A stretch of DNA of 33,836 nt from Gammaproteobacteria bacterium UBA5078 (lineage in GTDB: Bacteria > Pseudomonadota > Gammaproteobacteria > Pseudomonadales > Pseudohongiellaceae), in contig DIAM01000021.1 of assembly GCA_002416505.1 (NCBI GenBank), forward strand, positions 103,534 through 137,369, in the 5' to 3' direction. The translations under genes were made by a program, and so were the position numbers. The notes beneath the pieces were generated by a model. That model was not told the origin of the DNA. It saw nothing but the letters and a program-made list of their open reading frames with translations, and searched no databases. Every line of letters begins with the position of its first letter. Position 1 is the first letter of the stretch. Below, piece after piece: positions 1 through 9,520 of this stretch.

Positions 1-556
1 CCCCGTCCAAGAGGCGCCGGTAGAGCTCCGGGAAGCGCAGGTCATAGCAGATACTCAGGCCAAGGCGGCCCATAGGAGTATCGGCCCACACCACCTGGTC
101 GCCGGCCTCAAAGCTTTTCGATTCCGAATACTGGGCTTGCTTATCGTCCACCTGCACATCGAATAGGTGCATCTTATCGTAGCGGGCGATCACCTCACCC
201 GCAGGATCGTAGACCAGGCTCGCGGGGCGCACCCTGCCATCGCCTATGGTCTGCACTTCGCTCTCGCCCGCTCGCAGTGGACGTGTCGCCATGGGCATCG
301 TGCCGGCGACCAGATAGACCTGCTGTGACTTTGCCTGCTCGCAGAGAAAACCCTGCAGCAATGCCGTGACATCGCCCTCGCGCTCGGCATACTGACTAAG
401 CGGGCCGCCATCTAGGACGGCGAAATTTTCCGGCAATAGGATCAGCTTCGCACCCGCATCCGCGGCCTGAGAGATGAGCGCTTGTGTCGCACGAATATTG
501 CGTTGTATATCCGCCGTGCTGACCAGCTGCACGACCGCTACCATGTGTTTTTGCAA
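1..556 (-). CDS. Carbon-nitrogen hydrolase (nitrilase superfamily), 3' part cut by window edge
   Basis: Predicted cytoplasmic amidohydrolase of the Nit1/omega-amidase-like branch, found next to yhdP in many gammaproteobacteria. All three catalytic residues of the family are visible: Glu in LPENFA, Lys in YDKMHLF and Cys in SICYDLRFPEL, the last close to the window edge, so roughly the N-terminal two thirds are present. The start is best placed at the TTG at 556: a strong Shine-Dalgarno GAGGAG (569-564) lies 7 nt upstream, whereas the first ATG (544) is 19 nt away. The SD abuts the yhdP stop codon, so the gene is translated as the distal member of the mreB-yhdP operon. The exact substrate cannot be told from sequence; deaminated glutathione or omega-amides are the known substrates of close relatives. 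Confidence 0.88.
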   Translation of the reverse strand, partial: MQKHMVAVVQLVSTADIQRNIRATQALISQAADAGAKLILLPENFAVLDGGPLSQYAEREGDVTALLQGFLCEQAKSQQVYLVAGTMPMATRPLRAGESEVQTIGDGRVRPASLVYDPAGEVIARYDKMHLFDVQVDDKQAQYSESKSFEAGDQVVWADTPMGRLGLSICYDLRFPELYRRLLDG

Positions 557-569
557 AGTGAGACTCCTC

Positions 570-3500
570 TTAGTTGCTGCCGGCAGGCGCGGCTGCTGCG
601 TTGCTAGCGGGCACAGTGCCTTGAGCATTCTGTTCATTCGTCGCGGGTACGGCTCGCGCACCAGGGGGCGCCGCAGGAGCGCCGGGAGTCCCAAATACCT
701 GATTGAGACGTGGCTCTAAGCCATCCCAAGGACCCTTCAGGATGTATTGAGCACTAGTGAGGCTATCGACTTGATCGCCGAAGATCTGATCGAATAGGAA
801 TACGCCCACCGCGACCTGCCAGTTAATAAGATTATTCAACACAGCGATGCCACTCATCCACGGGATATTGTCGCTAAGTGGCAGCGTAATATAGAGGTTG
901 CCATCGATGGTCTGTTGAGCGAGATCGAGCTGCCCACTGACTTGAAAGAGGCTGGCTGGCCCGATGATCTGCAGGCGATCCACAATATCCACGATGCCAT
1001 CTTCGATCTTCAGTGAGCCATTGATCTGCTCATAGGACAGGCCGCGCCTCAGCAAGTCATCGCTAAAGCGCAGACGCCGCACCAAGGCATCGAAGTTGAT
1101 GATACTGATCAGCTTGAGTGCCCCATTAGCAGCCCCGGCAGTGCTTTGCAGGAAGCGCCCCTCGAAGACCTGCAGGTCGACATCGCCACTGAGGGACTCT
1201 ACCGCGAAGAAAGCGGGGCTGCCGGTCCAGTCGACGCTGGCATTGAACAGCGCGCTCGTGCTCTCGAGGCTAGGGGCATAGCCAAAATTGCTCAATACCG
1301 TGGCGAGATTGCCTGCCTCTAAGCTCGAGCTAAAATAGCTGTGATGAGCGCTGCCATCGAAGGTCCACACGAACCGCCCCTCTTCGCCCGGCTTCCCTGC
1401 GCGCACCCCTCGCGTATCGATCAACAGCTTACTGAAGACCGCTCCGCTGTCATTGGGATCGATGCTAAATTGCCAGCTACCGAAATCGGCATCGCCGCGC
1501 TGCACATTAGCCGCCTGGAAATTCATATACGGAAACTCGCGCGGATCGACATCGGCCAAGATGTCGACGCGCTCCGGCTCCACCCAGTAGCCGTCGTCCG
1601 CCCGCGGTGGCCCCACCAAGGCCAAGTCGAAGTCGTTCGTCGCATCGTCGGACTCCTCCGGCTCGGGCGGCGCGGGAAACACCAAGCGGCTAAAATTCAC
1701 ATCCAGGGGCTCGTCGCTGGCGTAAGGCACCTGCACCTCTCCCTCGACGGTGGTGCTGGCCAGCGACAACTTCCAATAGCGTGCCTCGCTCGCGATCTGC
1801 ACGTTCAGATCTTTGGCGTTCTGCCCAAAGGCATAGGCATCGGCGATGGTGACATCCACGGCATTGATCGCATTGCGCAGGCTCGAGAAATTGCCACTGT
1901 TGGCGCCTGCAGCGCCTGCGCTAGCCGTCTCGCGCAGTGCCGCCATCCACTCCTCATAGTCGAAACGCTGCAGCGTGCCGAGCACATCGAGACCCGGCGC
2001 ATTCGCATTCAGGCGCCTGACAGTCACCCCTTCATTCTGTTTGCCGAGGAAGACTAAGCCGCTGCGAATCTGTCCATCGCTCAGCCCTATGTTGACCGAG
2101 GTGATATCCCCCAACGTGACGCTTAGGTCTTCACGCGCGTCGAGGAAGTCGATAGTCATGTGCATCGGTAGCGCGTCACTCGCAAGCTTCTTAAAGGGGG
2201 CCGGGTAGTTCAGCTCGACGCCTTCGAGCTCGCTGTCTATGGTTAGTCGACGTCGCGGCGCCGTCGCGCCCGCCAGAGCCCCGGGCTCCGCCGGCTGCGC
2301 AATCTCCAGAAGCGCCATGTAATCCATTTTCCCACTCGTGCGACCCAGCATGTCCGCGACGAATCCACTCTGCTTAGGCCAGGCACGCAGTGCAGGCACC
2401 TCGATCGCACCGATGATTTCGACACGGGTATTGGTGGTGCGGACATCATCCACATTGCTGAGCAGATTCATCGAGATAGGCTCGTCGAAAAACGTGCCGG
2501 TGATTGCCTGGCCAGAAAGACCAGTGCTGCTGTTGTACTGCAGCGCCCCATTCACAGCATCGAAACGCAGTTCAAACTCGGGGATATAGAGCGTGTCATC
2601 GCGAAGCTGAAGAGCCACGTCAACCACCGGTGTAGACCCTGCGATACCCAGCGGAATACGCAGGTCCAAAGCGAGATCGACCTCACCCTGTCCTTGCCAA
2701 TCCGCAATATAATCTCCAAACCCTCGCGTGACCGGCGTGCGCTGCAGATAACGTAATGCCTGTTGTGTATCACCGGCGCCTTTGCCGGTAACCGTTAGCC
2801 AGTTCCCCGAACCCGTCTCATTGGGCCGGATAGCCGCGGTAGTAGAGTCGAAGCCGATACCAAAGGACTGCCCGGTGCCCACCTTGATATCGACGTTGCG
2901 ATCGCCGATTATCACGTGTCCGTTCAGGCTATCCAGCACCGGCCACTGCGGATCGAAACGCAGCGTGCCATTTTCGACATTGAACACCATCTGCAGGGTA
3001 CGGTCGTTAGGATTAGTGCTGGGCAGCACCGAGCCCCTGTAAATCAACCCACTATTGATGGCCGTGCCGTCTAGAATCGCGCCGTCAAGCCAAGTCATGA
3101 GGCTACGCAGGCCGGTCTTTATCTCCGGAGCATTCGGTAAATAGATCGCCTTCTGGCTGATGTCGCCACGACTAATTCCAACCATCAATTCCAAATCGGA
3201 GACTGTATCCTCGTCCATGGTCTTCTTTGTAAATAACGAGAACTGCGCACTGCCAGTGACCGCCTCGGATTCCGCCAGGATCACGCTGCTGCTCAGTCTG
3301 AGCAATAGGCCTTCGGACACGTCGAGATCGACACTCACTCGGCCATTGATGCGATCGTATACCCAGACATCGTTGAACATGGTCGGCAGTTGAAACATCA
3401 GGCGACGGGATTCGACATCGGCGAATCCGGTTAGTCGTTGCTGCTGGGTATCGAAGCTCAACTCTGTGTAACCATCGATTCCCCAAATGGCTGGCACGGC

Positions 3501-4739
3501 GCCACGCGCGCTCATCGCCATATCATTGAGATTGGCGACTAGGCGCATTGCCGCGACATCGCTCTGGACAGCGCTTAGCGACCACTCCAGATCGAGATTC
3601 TCGAGCTCTCCACGCGGGTTGTGCTCGAGCAACTGGATGCTGCCTTGCTCTCCGAGAAGATTCGATGCGCCGAGCATCCCCGTCGCGATACCTAGATTGA
3701 GCCGATCTGCCGTCAGATTGAAGCGCTCATCTGCCGCGAAATTCGCATAGAGATTGCTCTCGCGCCACTGCATCTCATTCCAGCTAAACGCGAATCTCTC
3801 TAGCCACAACTCCCAAGCTTGATCCGCCCCCGTGCGCTGCACATAGAACTGTGTCGTTAAGTCTTGCATCGCATAGGGCTGCGGAAAATCAAAACCAAGA
3901 CGTGTCAAATTGATATTGCCCTGCGCCGACTGTAACTGTCCGCTGCTGATCGAAACCCATACCTCGGCATTGCCCTCGAGCGCGGTGAGACTGGCGCTGT
4001 CGCTGAGGTCACGGGAGACTATTTCGGAATAATCGGTATCGGGCAATAGCACATAGAGTAGTCCGCTCAGCTGCGCCACACTCTCGCCGCTTAGCTCCGC
4101 GGCAATACTCAGGGGACCGATGACGTCATTTTGCCAGACATCGAGATACAAATAATGTTGTTCGTTGCGATTCTGTATGCGCAGGCGGCTGCGCTCGAAG
4201 CTACGGCTATGTCCATTTGCGCGGCGCAGGGTCAGCTGCAGATTGCTTAGTGTCAGGTCGCTCACACGCGAGATTAAATCCAGAGCCTGATCCGCGTCGA
4301 GTGCAACCGATGGATCGGCCTCGAAACCGAAGAGTTGCCAACGCCCATCGGCATCCTCCTCTAGTGTGAACGCTGGTTTCTCGATATCGATAGTGGCTAG
4401 CAATAGGCGTCGCTGCAGGAGGCTGGCCCAGGCGTTTAGCTCGAGGGTAAGAGTATCCACCTCCACGAGGCGCTGCTCGCCATCGGACTGCGGGCTGGCG
4501 ATCTCGACGCCGTGGAGAGTGAGGATGGGATTGAAGCGGTGCCAACCGCCTTCGATGCTAGCGAAGCTTAGTGGCTGACCTAGACTCTCCGAGAGCTGCG
4601 CCTCGATATCCGCATGATAATTGCCGACATAGGGCAGCAATTGCCGCCCGAGACTGACATAGACCGCTAGGGTCAGGATCAGGATTAGGGAGGCTGTAGT
4701 GAACAGCGTAATTGTCTTTTTCAGTAGTGTCAGGATCAT
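570..4739 (-). CDS. yhdP: YhdP family AsmA-like envelope protein
   Basis: A 1389-residue AsmA-superfamily protein of the YhdP type. Family knowledge: one N-terminal inner-membrane helix anchors a very long beta-rich periplasmic groove thought to carry phospholipid from inner to outer membrane, redundantly with TamB and YdbH. Visible here: a hydrophobic segment at residues 10-35 (LFTTASLILILTLAVYVSLG), then a large domain of alternating beta strands ending in the conserved GNLYITLPLSDNIPWMSG and DGLEPRLNQVFG blocks. It is longer than the E. coli protein (about 1270 residues). Part of the surplus is a low-complexity Ala/Pro-rich tail of about 45 residues after the last conserved block. It lies downstream of rng with a 50-nt gap, the usual order in this operon, and only a weak SD precedes the ATG. 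Confidence 0.93.
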   Translation of the reverse strand: MILTLLKKTITLFTTASLILILTLAVYVSLGRQLLPYVGNYHADIEAQLSESLGQPLSFASIEGGWHRFNPILTLHGVEIASPQSDGEQRLVEVDTLTLELNAWASLLQRRLLLATIDIEKPAFTLEEDADGRWQLFGFEADPSVALDADQALDLISRVSDLTLSNLQLTLRRANGHSRSFERSRLRIQNRNEQHYLYLDVWQNDVIGPLSIAAELSGESVAQLSGLLYVLLPDTDYSEIVSRDLSDSASLTALEGNAEVWVSISSGQLQSAQGNINLTRLGFDFPQPYAMQDLTTQFYVQRTGADQAWELWLERFAFSWNEMQWRESNLYANFAADERFNLTADRLNLGIATGMLGASNLLGEQGSIQLLEHNPRGELENLDLEWSLSAVQSDVAAMRLVANLNDMAMSARGAVPAIWGIDGYTELSFDTQQQRLTGFADVESRRLMFQLPTMFNDVWVYDRINGRVSVDLDVSEGLLLRLSSSVILAESEAVTGSAQFSLFTKKTMDEDTVSDLELMVGISRGDISQKAIYLPNAPEIKTGLRSLMTWLDGAILDGTAINSGLIYRGSVLPSTNPNDRTLQMVFNVENGTLRFDPQWPVLDSLNGHVIIGDRNVDIKVGTGQSFGIGFDSTTAAIRPNETGSGNWLTVTGKGAGDTQQALRYLQRTPVTRGFGDYIADWQGQGEVDLALDLRIPLGIAGSTPVVDVALQLRDDTLYIPEFELRFDAVNGALQYNSSTGLSGQAITGTFFDEPISMNLLSNVDDVRTTNTRVEIIGAIEVPALRAWPKQSGFVADMLGRTSGKMDYMALLEIAQPAEPGALAGATAPRRRLTIDSELEGVELNYPAPFKKLASDALPMHMTIDFLDAREDLSVTLGDITSVNIGLSDGQIRSGLVFLGKQNEGVTVRRLNANAPGLDVLGTLQRFDYEEWMAALRETASAGAAGANSGNFSSLRNAINAVDVTIADAYAFGQNAKDLNVQIASEARYWKLSLASTTVEGEVQVPYASDEPLDVNFSRLVFPAPPEPEESDDATNDFDLALVGPPRADDGYWVEPERVDILADVDPREFPYMNFQAANVQRGDADFGSWQFSIDPNDSGAVFSKLLIDTRGVRAGKPGEEGRFVWTFDGSAHHSYFSSSLEAGNLATVLSNFGYAPSLESTSALFNASVDWTGSPAFFAVESLSGDVDLQVFEGRFLQSTAGAANGALKLISIINFDALVRRLRFSDDLLRRGLSYEQINGSLKIEDGIVDIVDRLQIIGPASLFQVSGQLDLAQQTIDGNLYITLPLSDNIPWMSGIAVLNNLINWQVAVGVFLFDQIFGDQVDSLTSAQYILKGPWDGLEPRLNQVFGTPGAPAAPPGARAVPATNEQNAQGTVPASNAAAAPAGSN

Positions 4740-4789
4740 GGCGGCTTCGGCCCGAGGCCAGAGGCGTTGTGGGCTCTAGATGCAAAGCC

Positions 4790-6268
4790 CTAAAACAACA
4801 CGACATCAAATTGCTCTTGAGTATACATTGGTTCCACTTCAAACCTGACCGACTTGCCGATTAATTCTTCCAAATCAGCCAGAGTGCTGGATTCCTCGTC
4901 CAGCAACCTGTCCACGACTGTCTGGGACGCCATGACGAGAATCACGTCGTTCTCGTACACTCTGGCCACCCGCAAAATCTCGCGGAAAATCTCATAGCAA
5001 ATCGTCTCTGGAGTCTTGAGCCGGCCCCTACCTTCACATATAGGACAGGCGCTGCACAGTATTTGGCCTAGGCTCTCGCGCGTGCGTTTCCGGGTCATCT
5101 CGACCAGACCCAGCTCGGACATCGCACTCACTCTGGTGCGGGCATAGTCTTTCTCTAGGGCCTTGGTCAGCGTGCGCATGACCTGTCGCTGATGCTCTGG
5201 ATCCACCATATCGATGAAATCCAGAATGATAATGCCACCAAGATTGCGAATGCGTAGCTGGCGTGCGATCGCGGTGGCCGCCTCCAGATTGGTCTTGAGG
5301 ATGGTCTCAGCATGGTTCTTGCTGCCTAAGTACGCGCCGGTGTTGACGTCCACCGTAGTCATGGCCTCGGTTTGATCGATGATCAGGTCGCCCCCAGACT
5401 TGAGCTTTACCTGGCGGCCAAGCGCCTTGTCGATCTCGTCATCGATGCTGTACAGATCGAAGATGGGCCGCTCGCCGGTGTAGTACTCCACGCTATTGCG
5501 AAACTCAGGTATAAAATCTTGGATGAACTGCGCTATCTCTTCGAAGGCGCCGCTGGTATCGATGCGAATTTTCTCGATGTCCGGCGTTATAAGATCGCGC
5601 ATCGCACGCATATACAGCGGGACCTCTCGGTACAGAATATGGACATCGCGGCTATCGTTCACGCGCCGCTCTACGGCCCCCCATAGCCTCTTGAGGAAAC
5701 GCACGTCCTCCAGCATTTCCTCGGCGCTACAGCCCTCCGCGGCGGTGCGAATGATGAATCCGCCCTGACCTGCCATGTCCTCCTGCTCTATGCAGCGCTC
5801 GACCAGATCGCTCAGTCGCGCGCGCTCCTGCTCGTCCTCTAAGCGCTGCGATATCCCCATATGCACGCTACGGGGCAGGTAGACGAGGTTGCGCGATGGC
5901 AGCGTGAGATGGGTACTCAAACGCGCGCCTTTACTGCCGATGGGGTCCTTGATGACCTGCACCACGATTAGCTGCCCGTCACGCACCAGGCTCTGAATCG
6001 GCAGCGGGGTCTCATTGCGCACCTCGAAGCCCTCGGGACTGATGGGCGAGATATCCGCGCTATGGATGAAGGCGGCACGCTCCAGCCCGATGTCGACGAA
6101 GGCTGCCTCCATGCCCGGCATCACGCGAATCACCTTGCCAAGATAGACGTCGCCCACATGCCCCTTGCTATGGGGGCGCTCGACGAAGACTTCCTGCAAT
6201 AGGCCGTTCTCGATCAGGGCGACGCGGGTCTCCATGGGGGTGACGTTGATGAGGATCTCTTCACTCAT
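4790..6268 (-). CDS. rng: Ribonuclease G
   Basis: Single-strand-specific endoribonuclease of the RNase E/G family that matures the 5' end of 16S rRNA and degrades some mRNAs. At 492 residues it has RNase G length, without the degradosome scaffold of RNase E. Visible parts: an S1-like RNA-binding region at about residues 35-125 (GHVGDVYLGKVIRVMPG, AAFVDIG), catalytic Mg-binding Asp307 in VDVNTG and Asp350 in IIILDFIDM, and the zinc-link cysteines in CSACPIC (405-411). The ATG at 6268 gives MSEEILINVTP, matching the family N-terminus, and has GAGGG 8 nt upstream. An in-frame GTG at 6283 is less likely. The gene overlaps the end of maf by 8 nt, which suggests translational coupling. Confidence 0.95.
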   Translation of the reverse strand: MSEEILINVTPMETRVALIENGLLQEVFVERPHSKGHVGDVYLGKVIRVMPGMEAAFVDIGLERAAFIHSADISPISPEGFEVRNETPLPIQSLVRDGQLIVVQVIKDPIGSKGARLSTHLTLPSRNLVYLPRSVHMGISQRLEDEQERARLSDLVERCIEQEDMAGQGGFIIRTAAEGCSAEEMLEDVRFLKRLWGAVERRVNDSRDVHILYREVPLYMRAMRDLITPDIEKIRIDTSGAFEEIAQFIQDFIPEFRNSVEYYTGERPIFDLYSIDDEIDKALGRQVKLKSGGDLIIDQTEAMTTVDVNTGAYLGSKNHAETILKTNLEAATAIARQLRIRNLGGIIILDFIDMVDPEHQRQVMRTLTKALEKDYARTRVSAMSELGLVEMTRKRTRESLGQILCSACPICEGRGRLKTPETICYEIFREILRVARVYENDVILVMASQTVVDRLLDEESSTLADLEELIGKSVRFEVEPMYTQEQFDVVLF

Positions 6269-6872
6269 CTGCGACGCCCTCACTCATGCCAGTGCGCACG
6301 CCAAAGGCATTCAACAACTGCGCGGTCTCGAATACGGGCAAACCCATGACGCCACTAAAACTGCCGGCCAGTGCGCTGACGAACATGCCCCCTAGTCCCT
6401 GAATAGCATAGGCCCCGGCCTTGCCGATGGGTTCGCCGCTAGCCCAGTAGCGCTCGATCTCCTGCTGGCTCAAGGGTTTGAAGACGACATCGCTACGAGA
6501 GAGTACGACTTGTTTGCGCTCGCCACAGCACAGCGCCACGGCAGAGTAGACCTGATGCGTTGTGCCGGACAGCAGTGCCAACATGCGCAGGGCGTCGGCC
6601 GCATCGACCGGCTTGCCAAGGATCTGGCCCTTACACACGACGATGGTGTCGGAGCCTAGGATGGGCAGAGATATCTGCGGATTGTGCATCTGCACACTGC
6701 GCGCCTTCTCGAATGCTAGGCGTTGCACAAGGTCGACGGCCGTTTCGCCGTCATGCGCTACCTCGTCGACACTATGTTCGGCAAGGCTATGGGTGACGCC
6801 CATTTGGGTGAGGATCTCGCGGCGACGCGGCGAGGCGGAGGCTAAGACTATGGATTCGAACTGGTAGGGCAT
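6261..6872 (-). CDS. maf: Maf/YhdE-type nucleoside triphosphate pyrophosphatase
   Basis: House-cleaning pyrophosphatase that hydrolyses non-canonical or excess dTTP/UTP to the monophosphate, as YhdE does. The 203-residue protein has the Maf signature SASPRRREIL near the N-terminus, the catalytic-acid block ILGSDTIV, LGKP, and the conserved GKAGAYAIQGLGG. The position between mreD and rng is the one held by yhdE in E. coli and its Pseudomonas counterpart. The ATG at 6872 has GAGGAA immediately upstream. The last 8 nt overlap the first codons of rng. Assignment to the YhdE (dTTP/UTP) rather than the YceF subfamily rests mainly on operon position. Confidence 0.93.
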   Translation of the reverse strand: MPYQFESIVLASASPRRREILTQMGVTHSLAEHSVDEVAHDGETAVDLVQRLAFEKARSVQMHNPQISLPILGSDTIVVCKGQILGKPVDAADALRMLALLSGTTHQVYSAVALCCGERKQVVLSRSDVVFKPLSQQEIERYWASGEPIGKAGAYAIQGLGGMFVSALAGSFSGVMGLPVFETAQLLNAFGVRTGMSEGVADE

Positions 6873-6910
6873 GTTTCCTCAGGCTGGCCGCTGCGGGGGT
6901 AAATCCCTGG

Positions 6911-7399
6911 CTAGCGCACTCCAAAACTGCGGCGCATCTGGCGCAGCAACACGAACATCCACGGCCAGATGAAGGCACTGGACAGGGCTCCTAGCAAGAA
7001 CAATAGATTGGAGGCTACGGCCTGTTCGGCAGCGATCTTCATCCAATGGGTCATCATTAAATGCAATCCGATCAACGCTAACACAACCCCGCTCTGCTGC
7101 AGAGACGAGAACATGCGCAGGCGCTGATGCAGGCTCAGGGCGATATAGGCGATGATCGCCAGGGCCAGCGCATTGAGCCCCAACAAAGAGCCCTCGAGGA
7201 TATCCATCAATAGCCCCGCCACCCAGGCAAAGCCGATGCCCACGCGATAGGGCAGGGCCATCGCCCAGTAGATGAGCACCATCGCGATCCACTGCGGGCG
7301 GTAGTTCATCGCCCACTCGGGAAAGGGCACGATGGCCAATAGGTAAGCCACGAAGAAGCTCAAGAAGATGACCCAGCTGCCGTGTGTACGTTGATTCAT
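6911..7399 (-). CDS. mreD: Rod shape-determining protein MreD
   Basis: Small integral inner-membrane protein of the elongasome; with MreC it links cytoplasmic MreB filaments to the wall synthase RodA/PBP2. The 162-residue sequence is almost entirely hydrophobic with about five membrane segments: WVIFLSFFVAYLLAIVPF near the N-terminus, PQWIAMVLIYWAMALPY, a segment around GLNALALAIIAYIALSL, GVVLALIGLHLMMTHW and FLLGALSSAFIWPWMFVLL. The NYRPQW motif is typical of proteobacterial MreD. It starts 3 nt after the mreC stop, so the two are almost certainly co-translated. Confidence 0.94.
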   Translation of the reverse strand: MNQRTHGSWVIFLSFFVAYLLAIVPFPEWAMNYRPQWIAMVLIYWAMALPYRVGIGFAWVAGLLMDILEGSLLGLNALALAIIAYIALSLHQRLRMFSSLQQSGVVLALIGLHLMMTHWMKIAAEQAVASNLLFLLGALSSAFIWPWMFVLLRQMRRSFGVR

Positions 7400-7402
7400 C
7401 GT

Positions 7403-8428
7403 CTACTCCTGCCCCGCCGCGGGGTCCTCTGGCACCGTGTCTGCCAATTCCGAAGGCACGGGCTCATCCAAACCCACTGTGCCGGGCGCTGGATTGACGA
7501 CTTCCTCGAGGGGCTCGGCGCCTAACTCGTCGATCTGTTCGTCGATGCCGGGGGGCTTCTCACCCTTGTTGAGGGCGTTATCGGTCCACACAGGCGCGAC
7601 GCCCGATAGGCCGTTGCGCTCGAGCTCATTCGCAGCCAAGGCCAGCAACATCACGTGACGAGTTCTATCCATCTGCGCTAGGGGCTTTGCCTTGATCGTC
7701 GCGAAGGGCTGACCACGGTCGTGGACCACACTGGTGACCTCGGCAACGGGATAGTCTTTCGGGAAGCGCTGCCCTAGACCAGAGCTCACTAGGAGATCGC
7801 CCACCTCGATGTCGGAGGTGTCGGGTACGTATTCGAGTTCTAATTCGGGCACGTCTCCTCGACTACCGCGGGCGATAGCGCGCTCGCCATTGCGGTTTAC
7901 CTGCACCGGAGTGCCATGACGGGAGTCGGTAATAAGCATCACCCAGCTGGTAAAAGGCAACACCTCCACGACCTGTCCCATGAGTCCATGGGCATCCAAC
8001 AGCGCCTGCCCTTCGAGCACGCCATCGGTCGCACCGCGATTGATTAGGACGCGACGCGAGCCAGTACTAGAGGAGATATTGATGATCTCGGCGGTAAGCA
8101 CGCGACCGTCGACATTGGCCGAGGCCTCTTGCAGGGCGCGCAGGCGATTGTTCTCTGTGGCCAGCCCGGCCAACAGCTGCAACTCGCGCTGTGCGAAGAG
8201 TAGCTCCTCGCGCAGGCGCTCGTTCTCGTCGATGAGATCGCCATGGGAGACGAATACATCGTCTATCCAATAGGAGATTCGTGCAGGGGTATCGGCAACC
8301 CAATAGACCGGTGCCGTGAGGAAACCTAAGCTATAGCGTAGTCGATCAAGGTAGTCGAAGCGGCTGTCAGCGAACATGACAGCCACCGAGAGCACCACGA
8401 AGGCCGCAACGCGGTACTCAAGTGACAC
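7403..8428 (-). CDS. mreC: Rod shape-determining protein MreC (start uncertain; see note)
   Basis: Bitopic inner-membrane protein of the elongasome that activates PBP2. One N-terminal membrane helix (VAAFVVLSVAVMFA), a heptad-rich region at about residues 60-100 (ENERLREELLFAQRELQLL), then the two-lobed beta-barrel domain with NRGATDGVLEGQALLDAHGL and LLVSSGLGQRFPKDYPVAEV, and an acidic, Pro-rich tail. The coordinates use the conventional GTG at 8428, but that codon has only AAGG one base upstream. The open frame continues upstream through IIKTLFIKG, which resembles the MIKPLFAKG start I recall for Pseudomonas MreC. It reaches an ATC at 8455 with GAGG (8463-8460) 4 nt upstream. The true start may therefore be that ATC, adding nine residues. 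Confidence 0.94.
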   Translation of the reverse strand: MSLEYRVAAFVVLSVAVMFADSRFDYLDRLRYSLGFLTAPVYWVADTPARISYWIDDVFVSHGDLIDENERLREELLFAQRELQLLAGLATENNRLRALQEASANVDGRVLTAEIINISSSTGSRRVLINRGATDGVLEGQALLDAHGLMGQVVEVLPFTSWVMLITDSRHGTPVQVNRNGERAIARGSRGDVPELELEYVPDTSDIEVGDLLVSSGLGQRFPKDYPVAEVTSVVHDRGQPFATIKAKPLAQMDRTRHVMLLALAANELERNGLSGVAPVWTDNALNKGEKPPGIDEQIDELGAEPLEEVVNPAPGTVGLDEPVPSELADTVPEDPAAGQE

Positions 8429-8470
8429 GCCTTTAATGAATAAGGTCTTGATGATGGAACCTCGAACCGT

Positions 8471-9520
8471 TTATTCAATGGTTAACGAATCCATGTCGTT
8501 GGCGTCCATCAACTCCATTGCTTTGCCGCCGCCACGGGCCACGCAGGTGAGCGGGTCTTCGGCGACAATGACGGGCAGCCCTGTCTCTTCAGACAACAAT
8601 TTATCCAAATCTCTCAATAATGCGCCGCCGCCAGTCAATACCATGCCACTTTCGGCGATATCGGAGGCCAATTCCGGTGGCGATTGCTCCAGCGCGCTCT
8701 TCACTGCCTGCACGATGGCAGATAGGGTCTCCTGCAGCGCCTCAAGGATCTCATCGCTATTGAGCGTAAAGCTGCGCGGCACGCCCTCGGCTAGATTGCG
8801 GCCGCGCACGTCGATCTCACGCAATCCGGTATCGGAAGGGTAGGCACAGCCGATCTCCTTCTTGATGCGCTCTGCGGTCGCGTCGCCAATCAGGCTGCCA
8901 TAATTACGGCGTACATGGGTAATGATCGCCTCGTCGAAGCGGTCGCCACCGACACGCACGGATTCCGCGTAGACGATGCCGTTTAGGGAGATAATGGCGA
9001 TCTCTGTGGTCCCGCCGCCGATATCGACGACCATGGAGCCACTGGCCTTCTCAACTGGCAGGCCCGCCCCGATCGCGGCAGCCATAGGCTCTTCAATCAG
9101 ACGCACTTCACGCGCACCGGCACTTAGCACGGATTCACGAATAGCACGGCGCTCGACCTGAGTAGACTTACACGGCACACAGACCAAAACGCGAGGACTG
9201 GGGGGGAAAAAGCTATTCTCATGCACCTTACTGATGAAGTGCTGCAACATCTTCTCGGTGACTTGGAAATCGGCGATGACGCCGTCTTTTAGGGGCCTGA
9301 TAGCGGTAATATTGCCCGGCGTACGACCCAGCATGCGCTTGGCATCGGCTCCTACGGCGGTCACGGTCTTCTGACCGTTATGAGTACGGATCGCGACAAC
9401 GGAAGGCTCGTTCAGCACGATTCCTTGTCCACGCACATAGATAAGAGTGTTGGCGGTACCTAGATCTATCGATAAATCGTTGGAGAACATGCCCCGGAAT
9501 TTTTTGAACATCGACTTCAT
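8471..9520 (-). CDS. mreB: Rod shape-determining protein MreB (bacterial actin)
   Basis: ATP-dependent actin homologue forming membrane-bound filaments that orient lateral wall synthesis. 349 residues, family length about 345-347. Actin-fold signatures are clear: phosphate-1 loop IDLGTANTLIYV near the N-terminus, VLVCVPCKSTQVERRAIRES, IEEPMAAAIGAGLPV, phosphate-2 VVDIGGGTTEIA, and the adenosine loop VLTGGGALLRDLD. The amphipathic membrane-targeting N-terminus MFKKFRGMF is present. The ATG at 9520 (MKSMFKKF) has GAGG only 2 nt away; the ATG at 9511 (MFKKFRG) matches the family start but has the same GAGG 11 nt away, so the start is ambiguous by three residues. First gene of the operon, divergent from gatC. 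Confidence 0.96.
   Translation of the reverse strand: MKSMFKKFRGMFSNDLSIDLGTANTLIYVRGQGIVLNEPSVVAIRTHNGQKTVTAVGADAKRMLGRTPGNITAIRPLKDGVIADFQVTEKMLQHFISKVHENSFFPPSPRVLVCVPCKSTQVERRAIRESVLSAGAREVRLIEEPMAAAIGAGLPVEKASGSMVVDIGGGTTEIAIISLNGIVYAESVRVGGDRFDEAIITHVRRNYGSLIGDATAERIKKEIGCAYPSDTGLREIDVRGRNLAEGVPRSFTLNSDEILEALQETLSAIVQAVKSALEQSPPELASDIAESGMVLTGGGALLRDLDKLLSEETGLPVIVAEDPLTCVARGGGKAMELMDANDMDSLTIE

Noticed and set aside
8428..8473. Possible mreB-mreC fusion by stop-codon readthrough, because both are in the same frame
   Set aside because: The GAGG SD between them and the normal ends of both proteins fit separate translation; the frame match is likely chance.
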